Assembly: GCF_007672725.1 (NCBI RefSeq)
Contig: NZ_VDTC01000004.1
Coordinates: forward strand, 1 to 64,000
DNA: 64,000 nt
Origin: Corynebacterium aurimucosum ATCC 700975
Lineage (GTDB): Bacteria; Actinomycetota; Actinomycetes; Mycobacteriales; Mycobacteriaceae
Direction of reading: 5' to 3'
Shown here: one piece after another, positions 34,554 through 43,296 of the stretch
Position numbering within the stretch: position 1 is the first letter of the stretch
How the letters are laid out: each line of letters starts with the position of its first letter
The notes under the pieces: model-generated
Told to the model about the DNA's origin: nothing
The model's database searches: none
What the model saw: only the letters and a program-made list of their open reading frames with translations
Position numbers and translations under genes: made by a program

Positions 34554-35282
34554 ATGACTGATTTCACTCGTGCTGATGGTCGCGCGCTCGACCAACTCCG
34601 TAGCGTTCGCATTACCCGTAATTTCACCACCAACCCGGCTGGGTCGGTGCTGGTGGAGTTCGGCAACACCCGAGTCATGTGTACGGCTTCCGTGGAATTC
34701 GGGGTGCCGCGTTTTAAGAAGGATTCCGGCGAGGGCTGGCTGACTGCTGAGTACGCCATGTTGCCTTCTGCAACCCACGAGCGCATGCCGCGCGAGTCGA
34801 TGAAGGGCAAGGTCAAGGGCCGCACCCACGAGATTTCCCGCCTGGTGGGCCGCAGCCTGCGCGCCGCCGTGGACCTGTCTGAGCTGGGGGAGAACACCAT
34901 CCAGCTGGATTGCGACGTGCTGCAGGCAGACGGCGGTACCCGCACGGCGTCGATTACCGGCGCGTATGTGGCGCTGGCTGATGCGATTGCTTACCTCAAG
35001 GAGGAAGGCGTCGTCCCGGGCGAGCCGCTGCTGGATCCCATCGCTGCTGTTTCCGTCGGCATCATTGACGGCCACGTGTGCCTCGACCTGCCCTATGAAG
35101 AGGACTCCCGCGCGGAGGTCGATCTCAACGTGGTGATGCAGGAAGGCGGAGACTTCGTTGAGATTCAGGGCACCGGCGAGCACGGTCTGTTCGGCCGCGC
35201 GGAGCTCAACGACATGTTGGACGTGGCTCAGGCCGGTTGTGCCCAGCTTATCGACGCTCAAAAGGCGGCCCTCGGATGGTAA
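34554..35282 (+). CDS. rph: Ribonuclease PH
   Basis: A 242-residue phosphorolytic exonuclease that trims tRNA 3' ends. Seen are [19 protein letters not shown], the phosphate-binding [42 protein letters not shown], and the C-terminal [21 protein letters not shown]. It overlaps the start of rdgB by seven bases. Confidence 0.97.
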   Translation: MTDFTRADGRALDQLRSVRITRNFTTNPAGSVLVEFGNTRVMCTASVEFGVPRFKKDSGEGWLTAEYAMLPSATHERMPRESMKGKVKGRTHEISRLVGRSLRAAVDLSELGENTIQLDCDVLQADGGTRTASITGAYVALADAIAYLKEEGVVPGEPLLDPIAAVSVGIIDGHVCLDLPYEEDSRAEVDLNVVMQEGGDFVEIQGTGEHGLFGRAELNDMLDVAQAGCAQLIDAQKAALGW

Positions 35283-35887
35283 AGCTCCTCGTCGCTTCGA
35301 ATAATGCCAAGAAGCTCAAGGAACTAGAGAAGATCCTCGCCGACGCCGGCATCGCGGGCATCGAGCTGCTCCCCCTGTCCGCGGTGGAGGCTTACCCGGA
35401 GCCCGTGGAGGATGGCCGCACCTTTGCCGATAATGCGCTGATTAAGGCGCGCGCCGGGGTGAAGCACACCGGCTTGGCAACGATTGCGGATGATTCCGGC
35501 CTCGCGGTGGAAGAACTCAACGGCATGCCGGGCGTGCTTTCGGCCCGCTGGTCGGGCGGACATGGCGACGATGAAGCGAATAATCGTTTGCTGTTGGGGC
35601 AGATGTCTCACGTACCCGCAGAGCGTCGCGCGGCTGCCTTCGTGTCGGTCTGCGCGCTGGTGACCCCGGATGGCCAGGAGCACGTGGTGGAGGGCCGCTG
35701 GCCAGGCTCCTTGCTCACCGCTCCACAGGGCGAAAATGGCTTCGGCTACGATCCCCTCTTCCAGCCCGAGGGCGAATCCCGTTCCGCCGCGGAAATGTCC
35801 CCGGAGGAAAAGAACGCGGTGTCGCACCGTGGCCGCGCACTGGCGCAGCTGCGCGAACCTTTGGCGGCCCTCGCCGGGCAAGCCTAA
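35276..35887 (+). CDS. rdgB: Non-canonical purine NTP pyrophosphatase (RdgB/HAM1)
   Basis: A 203-residue enzyme that hydrolyses dITP, XTP and similar nucleotides. It begins [20 protein letters not shown], and has [45 protein letters not shown] and [14 protein letters not shown], followed by the [16 protein letters not shown] signature, all intact. The ATG at 35276 lies inside the rph 3' end, so translation is coupled. A terminator follows. Confidence 0.96.
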   Translation: MVKLLVASNNAKKLKELEKILADAGIAGIELLPLSAVEAYPEPVEDGRTFADNALIKARAGVKHTGLATIADDSGLAVEELNGMPGVLSARWSGGHGDDEANNRLLLGQMSHVPAERRAAAFVSVCALVTPDGQEHVVEGRWPGSLLTAPQGENGFGYDPLFQPEGESRSAAEMSPEEKNAVSHRGRALAQLREPLAALAGQA

Positions 35888-35908
35888 GCGCGCGGAACTG
35901 GGAATAAC

Positions 35909-35943
35909 AAAAGCCCCGCTCGAAATTTGCCGAGCGGGGTTTG
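35909..35943 (+). terminator. Intrinsic terminator of rph-rdgB, bidirectional
   Basis: AAAGCCCCGCTCG and CGAGCGGGGTTT pair perfectly around AAATTTGC. A-rich and T-rich flanks would also serve the tRNA-Leu coming from the opposite strand. Confidence 0.88.
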
Positions 35944-35949
35944 AAATTG

Positions 35950-36031
35950 TGCGCCCGGTGAGATTTGAACTCACACGTCATAAGACACTAGAACCTAAAT
36001 CTAGCGCGTCTGCCAATTCCGCCACGGGCGC
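35950..36031 (-). tRNA. tRNA-Leu (TAG)
   Basis: An 82-base class II tRNA on the minus strand. The acceptor stem is GCGCCCG/CGGGCGC, the anticodon stem is CTAGA/TCTAG with loop TTTAGGT and anticodon TAG, there is a variable arm and a T arm around GTTCAAATC. It reads CUA leucine codons. CCA is not encoded. Confidence 0.93.
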
Positions 36032-36131
36032 TGGTTTTGTTGCTGCGGAGTACTACCTTCTCTGCGCAACGTCCACTAGCCTACAGGGCAGCAGGCCGCG
36101 GAAGGAAATCCACTTTTCACGGCGTGGTGGG

Positions 36132-36137
36132 TAGGCT
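36132..36137 (+). promoter_or_regulatory. -10 box for the two small membrane protein genes
   Basis: TAGGCT, seven bases, then the GTG at 36145. Confidence 0.5.
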
Positions 36138-36144
36138 GTTGTGG

Positions 36145-36570
36145 GTGAGCACCAACCCAGCACCGAAAAAGCGGATGAAGGTTCGATGGTGGCACATCGT
36201 CCTCATCGTGTTCTTTGTCGTGCTCTTTTTGTTCCTTGCCTATTGGCAGTGGACTCGGTTCCGCTCTGGCTCGGGAACCTTCCAAAATCTGGGATACGCC
36301 TTCCAGTGGCCGCTCTTCGCGGTGTTCGTGGTCTACGCATACCGCACCGCTATGCGCTACGAGAATGAGCGTATCGATGCAGAGAACGAAGCCCTCGAGC
36401 GGGGAGAAGAACCAGCTCAGTATGAAGCAAAGCGCGTGAGGTCAACCAAGGAACAAGCCGTGACCAAGATCGACGAGGATTTCCTGCCACCTCGGCCGCA
36501 GGTTGATGTGGAAACCTTCAACGCCATGAACAAACAGCGCCGCCGTCGCGGCACCGAAGAGGAGAATTAA
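36145..36570 (+). CDS. Small membrane protein of unknown function
   Basis: A 141-residue protein with two membrane helices (about 15-35 and 50-68), a short external loop and a charged cytoplasmic tail rich in Glu, Arg and Lys. Its place between rdgB and a DUF3817 gene parallels the lprD region of M. tuberculosis (Rv1343c beside Rv1342c), though no lipobox is present here. I chose the GTG at 36145 from the TAGGCT box seven bases upstream. Its stop overlaps the next ATG (TAATG), so the two proteins probably act together. Confidence 0.7.
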   Translation: MSTNPAPKKRMKVRWWHIVLIVFFVVLFLFLAYWQWTRFRSGSGTFQNLGYAFQWPLFAVFVVYAYRTAMRYENERIDAENEALERGEEPAQYEAKRVRSTKEQAVTKIDEDFLPPRPQVDVETFNAMNKQRRRRGTEEEN

Positions 36571-36926
36571 TGAGCAACTCAGTGAGCAACGCCGTCCACC
36601 CAGACCGCCAGGCCCGCATCCGTGGTCCGCTGAAGTTCTTTTCCATCGCCGCCACGGTTACCGGTATCTTCCTTCTTATTTTGGTTGTGCGCATGATCCT
36701 GCAGTACGGCGTAGGCATGGAAATGCCGTCGTGGGCCACGCTCATTGCCCAAGCCCACGGCGTGGCCTATATGGTCTACCTCGTTTCCATCCTGGTTCTT
36801 GGGCCGCGTGTCATGTGGCCGGTGAGCAAGTTGTTCACCACGGCGCTTGCCGGTGTTGTCCCGTTCCTGTCCTTCTGGATGGAGCACAAGCGTCGCACTG
36901 AAATCGTCGAAAAGTTCCAGCTTTAG
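36570..36926 (+). CDS. DUF3817 membrane protein
   Basis: A 118-residue protein with three membrane helices. It matches DUF3817 in layout: FFSIAATVTGIFLLILVVRMI, then WATLIAQAHGVAYMVYLVSILVL with the conserved His-Gly, and a final helix before MEHKRRTEI. The function is unknown. It overlaps the previous gene by one base, and its stop overlaps the convergent DeoR stop. Confidence 0.82.
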   Translation: MSNSVSNAVHPDRQARIRGPLKFFSIAATVTGIFLLILVVRMILQYGVGMEMPSWATLIAQAHGVAYMVYLVSILVLGPRVMWPVSKLFTTALAGVVPFLSFWMEHKRRTEIVEKFQL

Positions 36927-37693
36927 GCGCCTTCCACCGGCACCATCGTGAGGTTGGCGCCGGCATCGACCACATCCTGGGCTAGATCCTGGGATAGGTC
37001 AGTCGTTGTGATGACCGTGTCTACTTGATCAAATGTGGCCACGCGGTGGGCTGACATGCGCGTGAATTTCTCTGGTGTGGTGACAACGATGACTCGTCGG
37101 GCGGCTTGGAAATAGGCCCGCTTAATGGTCGCCTCGGTGAGGTTCGGGGACATAAGGCCTACCGACGGAGTACACGCGCAGATTCCGACAATCGCGAGGT
37201 CGAAGCGCATAGACAGGACTGTTTCAACCGCTTCCGCCCCGTACACCGCAAGATCGTCGCTGTTGACGGTTCCGCCGGGAATGATGACGTCACTGCCCGG
37301 CGTCTTGGCTAATGCTGCGCCCGCGTACAGGGACATCGCTAGTGCTGTGATGTCCATGCCGGCGAGATTGCGGGCAACGGCAGTTGGTGTTGTCCCTGAG
37401 TCAACGAGCACGCAGGAGCCTGGTTCAACGAGGCGGGCAGCCTCCGCAGCAATCGCCCGTTTGCCGGCGGGATCCTCTTTTCGGCGTACCTCCAGGGGAT
37501 AGCGGGCGCCCCTTCGAACCGCGGGGCGTGCTCCTCCGTGAAATCGTTCGAGGGCCCCTACTTCTTCCAGCGCCGTGAGGTCGCGGCGGATGGTAATAGC
37601 GGAAGCTCCGGTGAGTTCTTGTAATTGGCTGACCGTTTTGCTTCCTGAGTCAACGGCCCAAATGATTCTGCGCTGGCGTTCTTCCTTGTCCAT
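36923..37693 (-). CDS. DeoR/GlpR family transcriptional regulator
   Basis: A 256-residue regulator. The N-terminal winged helix has the DeoR signature (RRIIWAVDSGSKTVSQLQELTGASAITIRRDLTALEEVGALERFHGGA). The sensor domain (about 75-250) resembles ribose-5-phosphate isomerase, with VLVDSGTTPTAVARNL for phosphate binding and CTPSVGLMSPNLTEATIKRA. Such proteins sense phosphorylated sugars and usually control an adjacent sugar gene. Here the divergent neighbour is a small unrecognised protein, so the target is unclear. The ATG lies seven bases from a TACAAT box. Confidence 0.9.
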   Translation of the reverse strand: MDKEERQRRIIWAVDSGSKTVSQLQELTGASAITIRRDLTALEEVGALERFHGGARPAVRRGARYPLEVRRKEDPAGKRAIAAEAARLVEPGSCVLVDSGTTPTAVARNLAGMDITALAMSLYAGAALAKTPGSDVIIPGGTVNSDDLAVYGAEAVETVLSMRFDLAIVGICACTPSVGLMSPNLTEATIKRAYFQAARRVIVVTTPEKFTRMSAHRVATFDQVDTVITTTDLSQDLAQDVVDAGANLTMVPVEGA

Positions 37694-37700
37694 GGGCTTG

Positions 37701-37706
37701 ATTGTA
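37701..37706 (-). promoter_or_regulatory. -10 box for the DeoR regulator
   Basis: TACAAT on the minus strand, seven bases, then the ATG at 37693, again leaderless. About 90 bases separate it from the divergent gene. Confidence 0.5.
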
Positions 37707-37797
37707 TCGGCATGAAATGACCATGGTCGGTGAACGCTTCAATCTTTAATCTGTAGCTTGTCAAGGCAAAAAGCCATGTCATGCACGATTAAGGAAG

Positions 37798-38154
37798 ATG
37801 ATTGAAATGCGTAAGACCATAACCCTTGGGCTTATGATGAGCAAACGGCTCGCTGATGACATCGCCGCTTATGCGCCGCAAGGAGTTTCTGCCCGGTGGA
37901 TCGGTAGCGAAGTGGAAGCGCGTGCGTGCGACGGCGTGATTGTCGACGCCACAGAATTCGCTGGTGTTCTTCCCGGCCAGGTTGTGCTGGTGCTTGGCGA
38001 CGTCAACGGAGCCGCCGAAGAACGCCTTCGGAAGTCGGGCTCGGTGGTCATGGATCGTCACCTGCGCACGCATATCGACACCCTGTTAATGGCTTTTGCT
38101 GCTTTCGCTGAGCAGCAGGCTCTCGTCTCGGTGGTTGCAGGTGACGTGTACTAA
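37798..38154 (+). CDS. Small protein of unknown function, divergent from the DeoR regulator
   Basis: A 118-residue (or 115, from the ATG at 37807) soluble protein that I do not recognise. Alternating hydrophobic strands (TITLGLMMS, DGVIVDATEF, QVVLVLGD, GSVVMD) and amphipathic helices suggest a small Rossmann-like or receiver-like alpha/beta fold. There is no signal peptide or clear catalytic motif. AAGGA lies two bases before the first ATG and 11 before the second, so the start is uncertain. It shares a short intergenic region with the DeoR gene and is probably under its control. Confidence 0.6.
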   Translation: MIEMRKTITLGLMMSKRLADDIAAYAPQGVSARWIGSEVEARACDGVIVDATEFAGVLPGQVVLVLGDVNGAAEERLRKSGSVVMDRHLRTHIDTLLMAFAAFAEQQALVSVVAGDVY

Positions 38155-38213
38155 AACTGCGGAGACTAATCTGGAGCGTAGCTATCTCTACTACGCACGA
38201 AAGGCTAAGCCTC

Positions 38214-38837
38214 ATGTCTCCTCGCAAACTCAGCACCACGCTCATCGCGTTGGTGGTGCTTCTTTCACTCGCCTGTGCCGGTTTAGGTGTGTATGCCGTG
38301 CGCCAACCACATGAGGTGTACACCGCGCCGGTAGAGTCAACCACTTCGCAGGTAATCAACGCAGTCGAGCGCGAGGAGCAAGTCGTCTTGCTTAGCCTCG
38401 GTATCCAAGGACTCACGGAGAAGTCCTCCGCCGGGCAGGTATTTGGCGTGAGGGTTCCGTGGACCGGCCGCACCCAGTTTGTGCAGTATTCCTACAAAGC
38501 CAAGCTTGGTATTGAGGGCAAGGACGTGAGCGTCACCGAAACCGGCGAGCATTCCTACACGGTCCACATTCCGGACTTTATCTTCATCGGGCACACCGAC
38601 GAGGAGTTTAAGACCGCCGTGGAGAACAACGGAGTTCTCAGCTGGACCACGCAGCCACTCGACGCCGCATCCACGGTGTCGGACGTCCTCAGCGCCGATA
38701 AGAAGCGCAAGGATATCAACGACAACCGCGAGCTCTTAGAAGACCAAGCCCGAAGCTTTTATGAAGGCATCATTCGTGGAGTGGACTCCGAAGCCCAGGT
38801 CACCATGGAGTTCCACAAACCTTCGCCCGCCAAGTGA
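38214..38837 (+). CDS. DUF4230 domain protein, membrane-anchored
   Basis: A 207-residue protein with an N-terminal membrane helix or uncleaved signal (about 8-28, TLIALVVLLSLACAGLGVYAV) and an external DUF4230-like domain. Its pattern fits: VINAVEREEQVVLLSLGIQG, then VPWTGRTQFVQYSYKAKLGIEGKDVSV, and YTVHIPDFIFIGH. The role is unknown. GAAAGG precedes the ATG. It converges on the permease gene with a shared hairpin between them. Confidence 0.72.
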   Translation: MSPRKLSTTLIALVVLLSLACAGLGVYAVRQPHEVYTAPVESTTSQVINAVEREEQVVLLSLGIQGLTEKSSAGQVFGVRVPWTGRTQFVQYSYKAKLGIEGKDVSVTETGEHSYTVHIPDFIFIGHTDEEFKTAVENNGVLSWTTQPLDAASTVSDVLSADKKRKDINDNRELLEDQARSFYEGIIRGVDSEAQVTMEFHKPSPAK

Positions 38838-38867
38838 CCTTGAAGGCGGAATGAACCTTCTTCTACG

Positions 38868-38890
38868 TCGAGTGACTTCTGGTCACTCGA
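38868..38890. terminator. Hairpin at the junction of two convergent genes
   Basis: TCGAGTGAC and GTCACTCGA form a perfect 9-bp stem around TTCTG. The right arm contains the stop codon of the permease gene. There is no T-run, so it may terminate only weakly. Confidence 0.4.
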
Positions 38891-40793
38891 TCTCCGTGAA
38901 CTTGCGGTCCCAATAAGCGCGTACCGGGTTGGCGTCCGCGAGGAGGATGTCGAAGCGGTCGTTGGCAATCTCGATGATTTCGCTCAAGACCACGCGCTGT
39001 TCCAGCTCATCCGAGTTGGACAGGCGGCGCACGCCCGCATCGATGACGCGGTCGGCCGAGTCGTTGGTGTCCAGGTATGCCACAAACGGCATGTCGAAGC
39101 GCTTGCGGTAGGCCGTTGAAACGTCGATAAGCTGCTGTGTCTGTACGTCATCGAGGTCATCCAGGGCCAGGGAACCGCGGTCGGCGGAGATGGTGGCGGC
39201 CGAGTCGGCGTCGACAAGCAGCAGCTCATCCATCGCCGGGTAGTCGTGGATCAGTGCACGGTGCTGCTCACTCGGGGCGGTGAGCACCGCAACTTGGATT
39301 GCTTCCCGCAGCTGGCTGACGTCCTGGAAGGGACGCAGCTCCCAGGCGGCCTCAAGCGGCCAGGTCTCGTTGTTAAAGAGCGGGCGCAGGGCGCTGACGA
39401 AGCTGTCGCGCTCCATCTCGTTGAGCTCCTTAAGCGAGACGCCGGCGCCGTCGAGGCGGCTGACATCATCACCCGACTGCGCACCGACGTGGAAGAACAG
39501 CAAATTGAGAAGAATCGCCGTAATCGCGCCGATGGACATTCCGGAGGAGACAAAGATCTGCGCCCACTCCGGGAAGGCGGTGGCGACGTCCGGCTTGAAG
39601 GTGACCAGCATGGCCAAGCCCAGCGCGGTGGTAACGATGGCGGCGTTGCGGCCGTCGGTGATGTCTTCTTTCGCAATGGTCTGCAGGCCGGCCCAGGCAA
39701 CGTTGGCGAAGAGCGCCAACGAGGCACCGCCGAGCACCGGGGAGGGGATAGCCGCCACCACGGCGGCGGCCTTGGGCAGTAGTCCCAGGATGATCATGAA
39801 ACCGGCTGCCGATGCTGCCACCCAGCGCGATTTCACACCGGTCAGGCGAACCAAGCCGACGTTTTGCGCGAAGCAGGTATACGGGAAGGAGTTCATCACG
39901 CCGCCCAGGGTGGTGGAGAGGCCATCGGCGCGGATGGCGCGCACAACGTCATCGCGCTTGATGCGCTTCTTTACAATCTCACCGGTGGCGAAAACATCGC
40001 CGGTGGTCTCCACCATGGTGATGATCATGACGATGATGAGGGAGAGAATCGCCATGATGTCGAAGCGCGGCATGCCGAAATAGAAAGGCGTGGTCATGCC
40101 GATGGCGTCGGCCTCACGCACACCGTCGAAGGACGTATCACCCAACACGAGCGCCAAAGCGGTGCCGATGATCAAACCAAGCAGCACCGACAGTGTCCCC
40201 AGGAAGCCACGGAAGAAGCGCTGAACCACGATGATGATGGCCAGCGTGCCGAAGCCATACAGCAGATCGCGCGCGGCCGGGACCCCGTCGGCGTAATTGA
40301 CAAAGTCATTTGCAGATACCGCCAGCAGCGATGTGCCCATGACCAGAAGCACGGTGCCGGTGACAATCGGCGGGAAGTATTTGAGCACGCGTCCAAAGAC
40401 CGGCGCGGCGAAAAACGTAAAAATACCGGCGGCAATAATTGCGCCATAAATCGTAGGAAGCGGCTGGTCACCCGCGCTGAGCCCGATGGCAATGATGGGG
40501 CTGACCGCCGTGGTGGTCACACCTTGGATGATGGGCAGGCGAACGCCGATGTGCTTGCCGACGCCCACCGCTTGGATCAACGTCGCCAGACCACAGGTCA
40601 ACAGGTCGGCGTTGATGAGGTGGATCGTTGTGGCCTCATCCAACCCCAGCGAGCCCGCGATAAGTAGCGGTACGATGACCGCGCCAGCATAAAATGCGAG
40701 GACGTGCTGGAGTCCGAGCGCTGCCAACTTCGGGGCTGGTGGGACGGTGTCGACCGGGTGTGTGGGCTGAGGGGCAGTTGCGATGTCGGACAC
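38883..40793 (-). CDS. NCS2 purine permease fused to a degenerate OHCU decarboxylase-like domain
   Basis: A 636-residue fusion. Residues ~25-460 form an NCS2 (nucleobase-cation symporter 2) permease of the urate/xanthine type: LGLQHVLAFYAGAVIVPLLI, GVRLPIIQGVTTTAVSP, MVETTGDVFATGEI and NVGLVRLTGVKSRWV. Residues ~475-636 resemble OHCU decarboxylase, an enzyme of urate breakdown, ending in AYRKRFDMPFVAYLDTND...RRLSN. The usual catalytic HPxLA reads YPAMD (Tyr518), and the ES..EQ motif is lost, so the domain is probably not a working decarboxylase. The GTG at 40793 is chosen because AAGGAG precedes it. The NCS2-OHCU pairing itself is sensible, since urate would be the substrate of both. Confidence 0.85.
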   Translation of the reverse strand: MSDIATAPQPTHPVDTVPPAPKLAALGLQHVLAFYAGAVIVPLLIAGSLGLDEATTIHLINADLLTCGLATLIQAVGVGKHIGVRLPIIQGVTTTAVSPIIAIGLSAGDQPLPTIYGAIIAAGIFTFFAAPVFGRVLKYFPPIVTGTVLLVMGTSLLAVSANDFVNYADGVPAARDLLYGFGTLAIIIVVQRFFRGFLGTLSVLLGLIIGTALALVLGDTSFDGVREADAIGMTTPFYFGMPRFDIMAILSLIIVMIITMVETTGDVFATGEIVKKRIKRDDVVRAIRADGLSTTLGGVMNSFPYTCFAQNVGLVRLTGVKSRWVAASAAGFMIILGLLPKAAAVVAAIPSPVLGGASLALFANVAWAGLQTIAKEDITDGRNAAIVTTALGLAMLVTFKPDVATAFPEWAQIFVSSGMSIGAITAILLNLLFFHVGAQSGDDVSRLDGAGVSLKELNEMERDSFVSALRPLFNNETWPLEAAWELRPFQDVSQLREAIQVAVLTAPSEQHRALIHDYPAMDELLLVDADSAATISADRGSLALDDLDDVQTQQLIDVSTAYRKRFDMPFVAYLDTNDSADRVIDAGVRRLSNSDELEQRVVLSEIIEIANDRFDILLADANPVRAYWDRKFTEIE

Positions 40794-41167
40794 GCGGGGA
40801 GGCTCCTTGCTAAAAAGCGAGACGAGGATACTGCGCATAACAATAGAGCGCGGCAAGGACACGCACCAAGAGCCCGCCCCAGAAGGTGTGAGAAAGGCCA
40901 CGTCAGGGGGTGCTTTACCCCCGCATCCAACCGTACGGCCGTTACCTATGGCGGAGCTGACCTGTGCAGTGCCTAAACTGGCTCGAAGGGTGGTGCGCGG
41001 CCCGCATTTGCCGATATGAGCTTGTGCGTCTTTACCCCTACTATGGGCTACAGAGAGGGGTTCGGTGACGAAACGGGTTGACCGAATTGCCTGTGAACCG
41101 AAGTCACCTAAAGCCCTTCTGCGACTAAGCATTACGCGTCGTGTGAACTACGAAGGGAGTCAATATA
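40794..41167. promoter_or_regulatory. Divergent regulatory region upstream of pflB
   Basis: These 374 bases between the permease and pflB hold no gene. Near pflB, TTCGGT (41061-41066) and ACCGAA (41081-41086) form an inverted repeat, and GTGA (41093-41096) and TCAC (41104-41107) flank seven bases. The latter resembles a GlxR/CRP half-site pair, but the spacing is one base longer than the TGTGAN6TCACA consensus. A TACTATGG stretch near 41040 may be a -10. Regulators of oxygen response may bind here, but none can be named from the sequence. Confidence 0.4.
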
Positions 41168-43261
41168 GTGACCACCGCAACTGAACAGTCCGTGCAGTTC
41201 GAGGCATGGAAGGGCTTCGAGCCCGGCCCGTGGACTGAGAACATTGACGTTCGTGATTTTATCCAGCGCAACTACACCCCTTATGACGGGGATTCCTCCT
41301 TCCTTGCTGGACCCACCGAGAAGACCAAGAATGTGTGGAATCACCTGGAGGAGAACTACCTGTCCATCGAGCGCCAGAAGCGCATCTTCGACGTGGATAC
41401 CCACACCCCGAGCGATATCGATGCTTTCCCGGCCGGCTACATCTGTGAGGACGACAACGTCATTGTGGGCCTGCAGACGGATTCTCCGCTGAAGCGCGCC
41501 ATGATGCCCAACGGCGGCTGGCGCATGGTCAAGCAGGCTATCTTTGAGGCCGGCAAGGAAGTTGACCCAGACGTAGAGAAGATCTTCACCCGCTACCGCA
41601 AGACCCACAATGACGCGGTCTTCGATATCTACACCCCGCGCATCCGCGCAGCGCGTTCCTCTCACATCATCACCGGCCTGCCGGATGCCTATGGCCGCGG
41701 CCGCATCATTGGTGACTACCGCCGCGTGGCCCTCTACGGCGTGGATTATCTCATCGCTGAGAAGGAGGCATCCAAGCACGCAGTCGGTGATATCGGATTC
41801 TCCGAGCACTGGGCACGCTACCGCGAGGAGCACGCAGAGCAAATCAAGGCTCTGAAGAAGCTCAAGGTCATGGCTGAGTCCTATGGCTTCGATATCTCGA
41901 AGCCCGCGAAGACCGCCCACGAGGCAGTGCAGTGGACCTACTTTGGCTACCTCGCCTCCATTAAGTCCCAGGACGGCGCCGCCATGTCCATCGGCCGCCT
42001 CTCCGCATTCTTCGACTGCTACTTCGAGCGCGACCTTGCCGCTGGCATCATCACCGAGGAAGACGCCCAAGAAATCATCGACCAGCTGGTGCTCAAGCTG
42101 CGCATCGTCCGCTTCCTGCGCACCGAGGACTATGACCAGATCTTCTCCGGTGACCCGTACTGGGCAACCTGGTCCGATGCTGGCTTTGGCGACGATGGCC
42201 GCCACATGGTGACCAAGACTTCCTTCCGTCTGCTGCAGACACTGATCAACCTGGGCCCGTCCCCGGAGCCGAACATCACCATCTTCTGGGATCCGCAGCT
42301 GCCGGCGGGCTACAAGGAATTCTGCGCCCACATCTCGATTGAGACCTCCTCGATCCAGTACGAGTCCGATAAGCAGATTCGTGAGCAGTGGGGCGACGAC
42401 GCCGCAATTGCGTGCTGCGTGTCCCCGATGGCCGTCGGCAAGCAAATGCAGTTCTTCGGCGCCCGCGTCAACGCTGCGAAGGCCCTGCTCTACGCCATCA
42501 ACGGCGGCCGCGACGAGGTCAGCGGCAAGCAGGTCGTCGACGGTTACGAGCCCATCAAGGGCGATGGACCGCTCGACTTCGACGAGGTCTGGCAGAAGTA
42601 CGAGGAGATGCTGGATTGGGTTGTGGGCACCTACGTTGAGGCCCTCAACATCATCCACTATTGCCACGACAAGTACGCCTACGAGGCCATCGAGATGGCG
42701 CTGCATGATTCCGATATCGTGCGCTCCATGGGCTGCGGTATCGCCGGCCTGTCCATCGTGGCTGACTCGCTTTCCGCCATCAAGTACGCCAAGGTCTACC
42801 CGGTGCGCGATGATTCCGGGCTGATCGTGGACTACAAGACGGAAGGTGACTTCCCCTTCTATGGAAACGATGACGATCGCGCCGATGACATCGCCGCCAC
42901 CATCGTTCACACCGTGATGGAGAAGATTAAGGCCATCCCGATGTACCGCAACGCCATCCCCACCCAGTCGGTGCTGACCATTACCTCCAACGTTGTCTAC
43001 GGCAAGGCCACCGGTGCCTTCCCGTCCGGCCACGAGGCGGGCACCCCGTTCGCGCCGGGTGCCAACCCGGAGAACGGCGCGGATAGCCACGGCATGGTTG
43101 CCTCCATGCTGTCGGTAGGCAAGCTGGACTACAAGGATGCACTCGACGGCATCTCGCTGACCAACACCATCACCCCGTCCGGATTGGGCCGCACCCCGGA
43201 GGAGCGCATCACCAACCTGGTGGGCGTCCTCGACGCCGGCTTCATCATGGATTCCGAATAG
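41168..43261 (+). CDS. pflB: Pyruvate formate-lyase, catalytic barrel without glycyl-radical domain
   Basis: A 697-residue subunit. It carries the active-site pair Cys416-Cys417 in AIACCVSPMAVGKQMQFFGARVNAAKALLYAINGG, as in E. coli PflB, and the PFL hallmarks through THTPSDIDAFPAGYI and SVLTITSNVVYGKATGAFPSGHEAG. It ends at TPEERITNLVGVLDAGFIMDSE, the point where E. coli PflB (760 residues) continues into the RVSGYAV radical domain. That domain is missing here and is encoded by the next gene. The enzyme cleaves pyruvate and CoA to acetyl-CoA and formate without oxygen. The GTG start follows GAAGGGAG. Confidence 0.95.
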   Translation: MTTATEQSVQFEAWKGFEPGPWTENIDVRDFIQRNYTPYDGDSSFLAGPTEKTKNVWNHLEENYLSIERQKRIFDVDTHTPSDIDAFPAGYICEDDNVIVGLQTDSPLKRAMMPNGGWRMVKQAIFEAGKEVDPDVEKIFTRYRKTHNDAVFDIYTPRIRAARSSHIITGLPDAYGRGRIIGDYRRVALYGVDYLIAEKEASKHAVGDIGFSEHWARYREEHAEQIKALKKLKVMAESYGFDISKPAKTAHEAVQWTYFGYLASIKSQDGAAMSIGRLSAFFDCYFERDLAAGIITEEDAQEIIDQLVLKLRIVRFLRTEDYDQIFSGDPYWATWSDAGFGDDGRHMVTKTSFRLLQTLINLGPSPEPNITIFWDPQLPAGYKEFCAHISIETSSIQYESDKQIREQWGDDAAIACCVSPMAVGKQMQFFGARVNAAKALLYAINGGRDEVSGKQVVDGYEPIKGDGPLDFDEVWQKYEEMLDWVVGTYVEALNIIHYCHDKYAYEAIEMALHDSDIVRSMGCGIAGLSIVADSLSAIKYAKVYPVRDDSGLIVDYKTEGDFPFYGNDDDRADDIAATIVHTVMEKIKAIPMYRNAIPTQSVLTITSNVVYGKATGAFPSGHEAGTPFAPGANPENGADSHGMVASMLSVGKLDYKDALDGISLTNTITPSGLGRTPEERITNLVGVLDAGFIMDSE

Positions 43262-43296
43262 ACCACATCCACACCACTTCCTAAGGAGAACACAAC

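Noticed and set aside
41093..41107. GlxR (cAMP receptor) binding site upstream of pflB
   Set aside because: GTGA and TCAC are separated by seven bases, whereas the consensus requires six. It is noted only as an inverted repeat.
43262..43296. Frameshift or premature stop splitting one pflB gene
   Set aside because: The gap contains a good AAGGAG site and an ATG at proper spacing, and the small protein begins with about 25 residues not present in PFL. This argues for a real separate gene.
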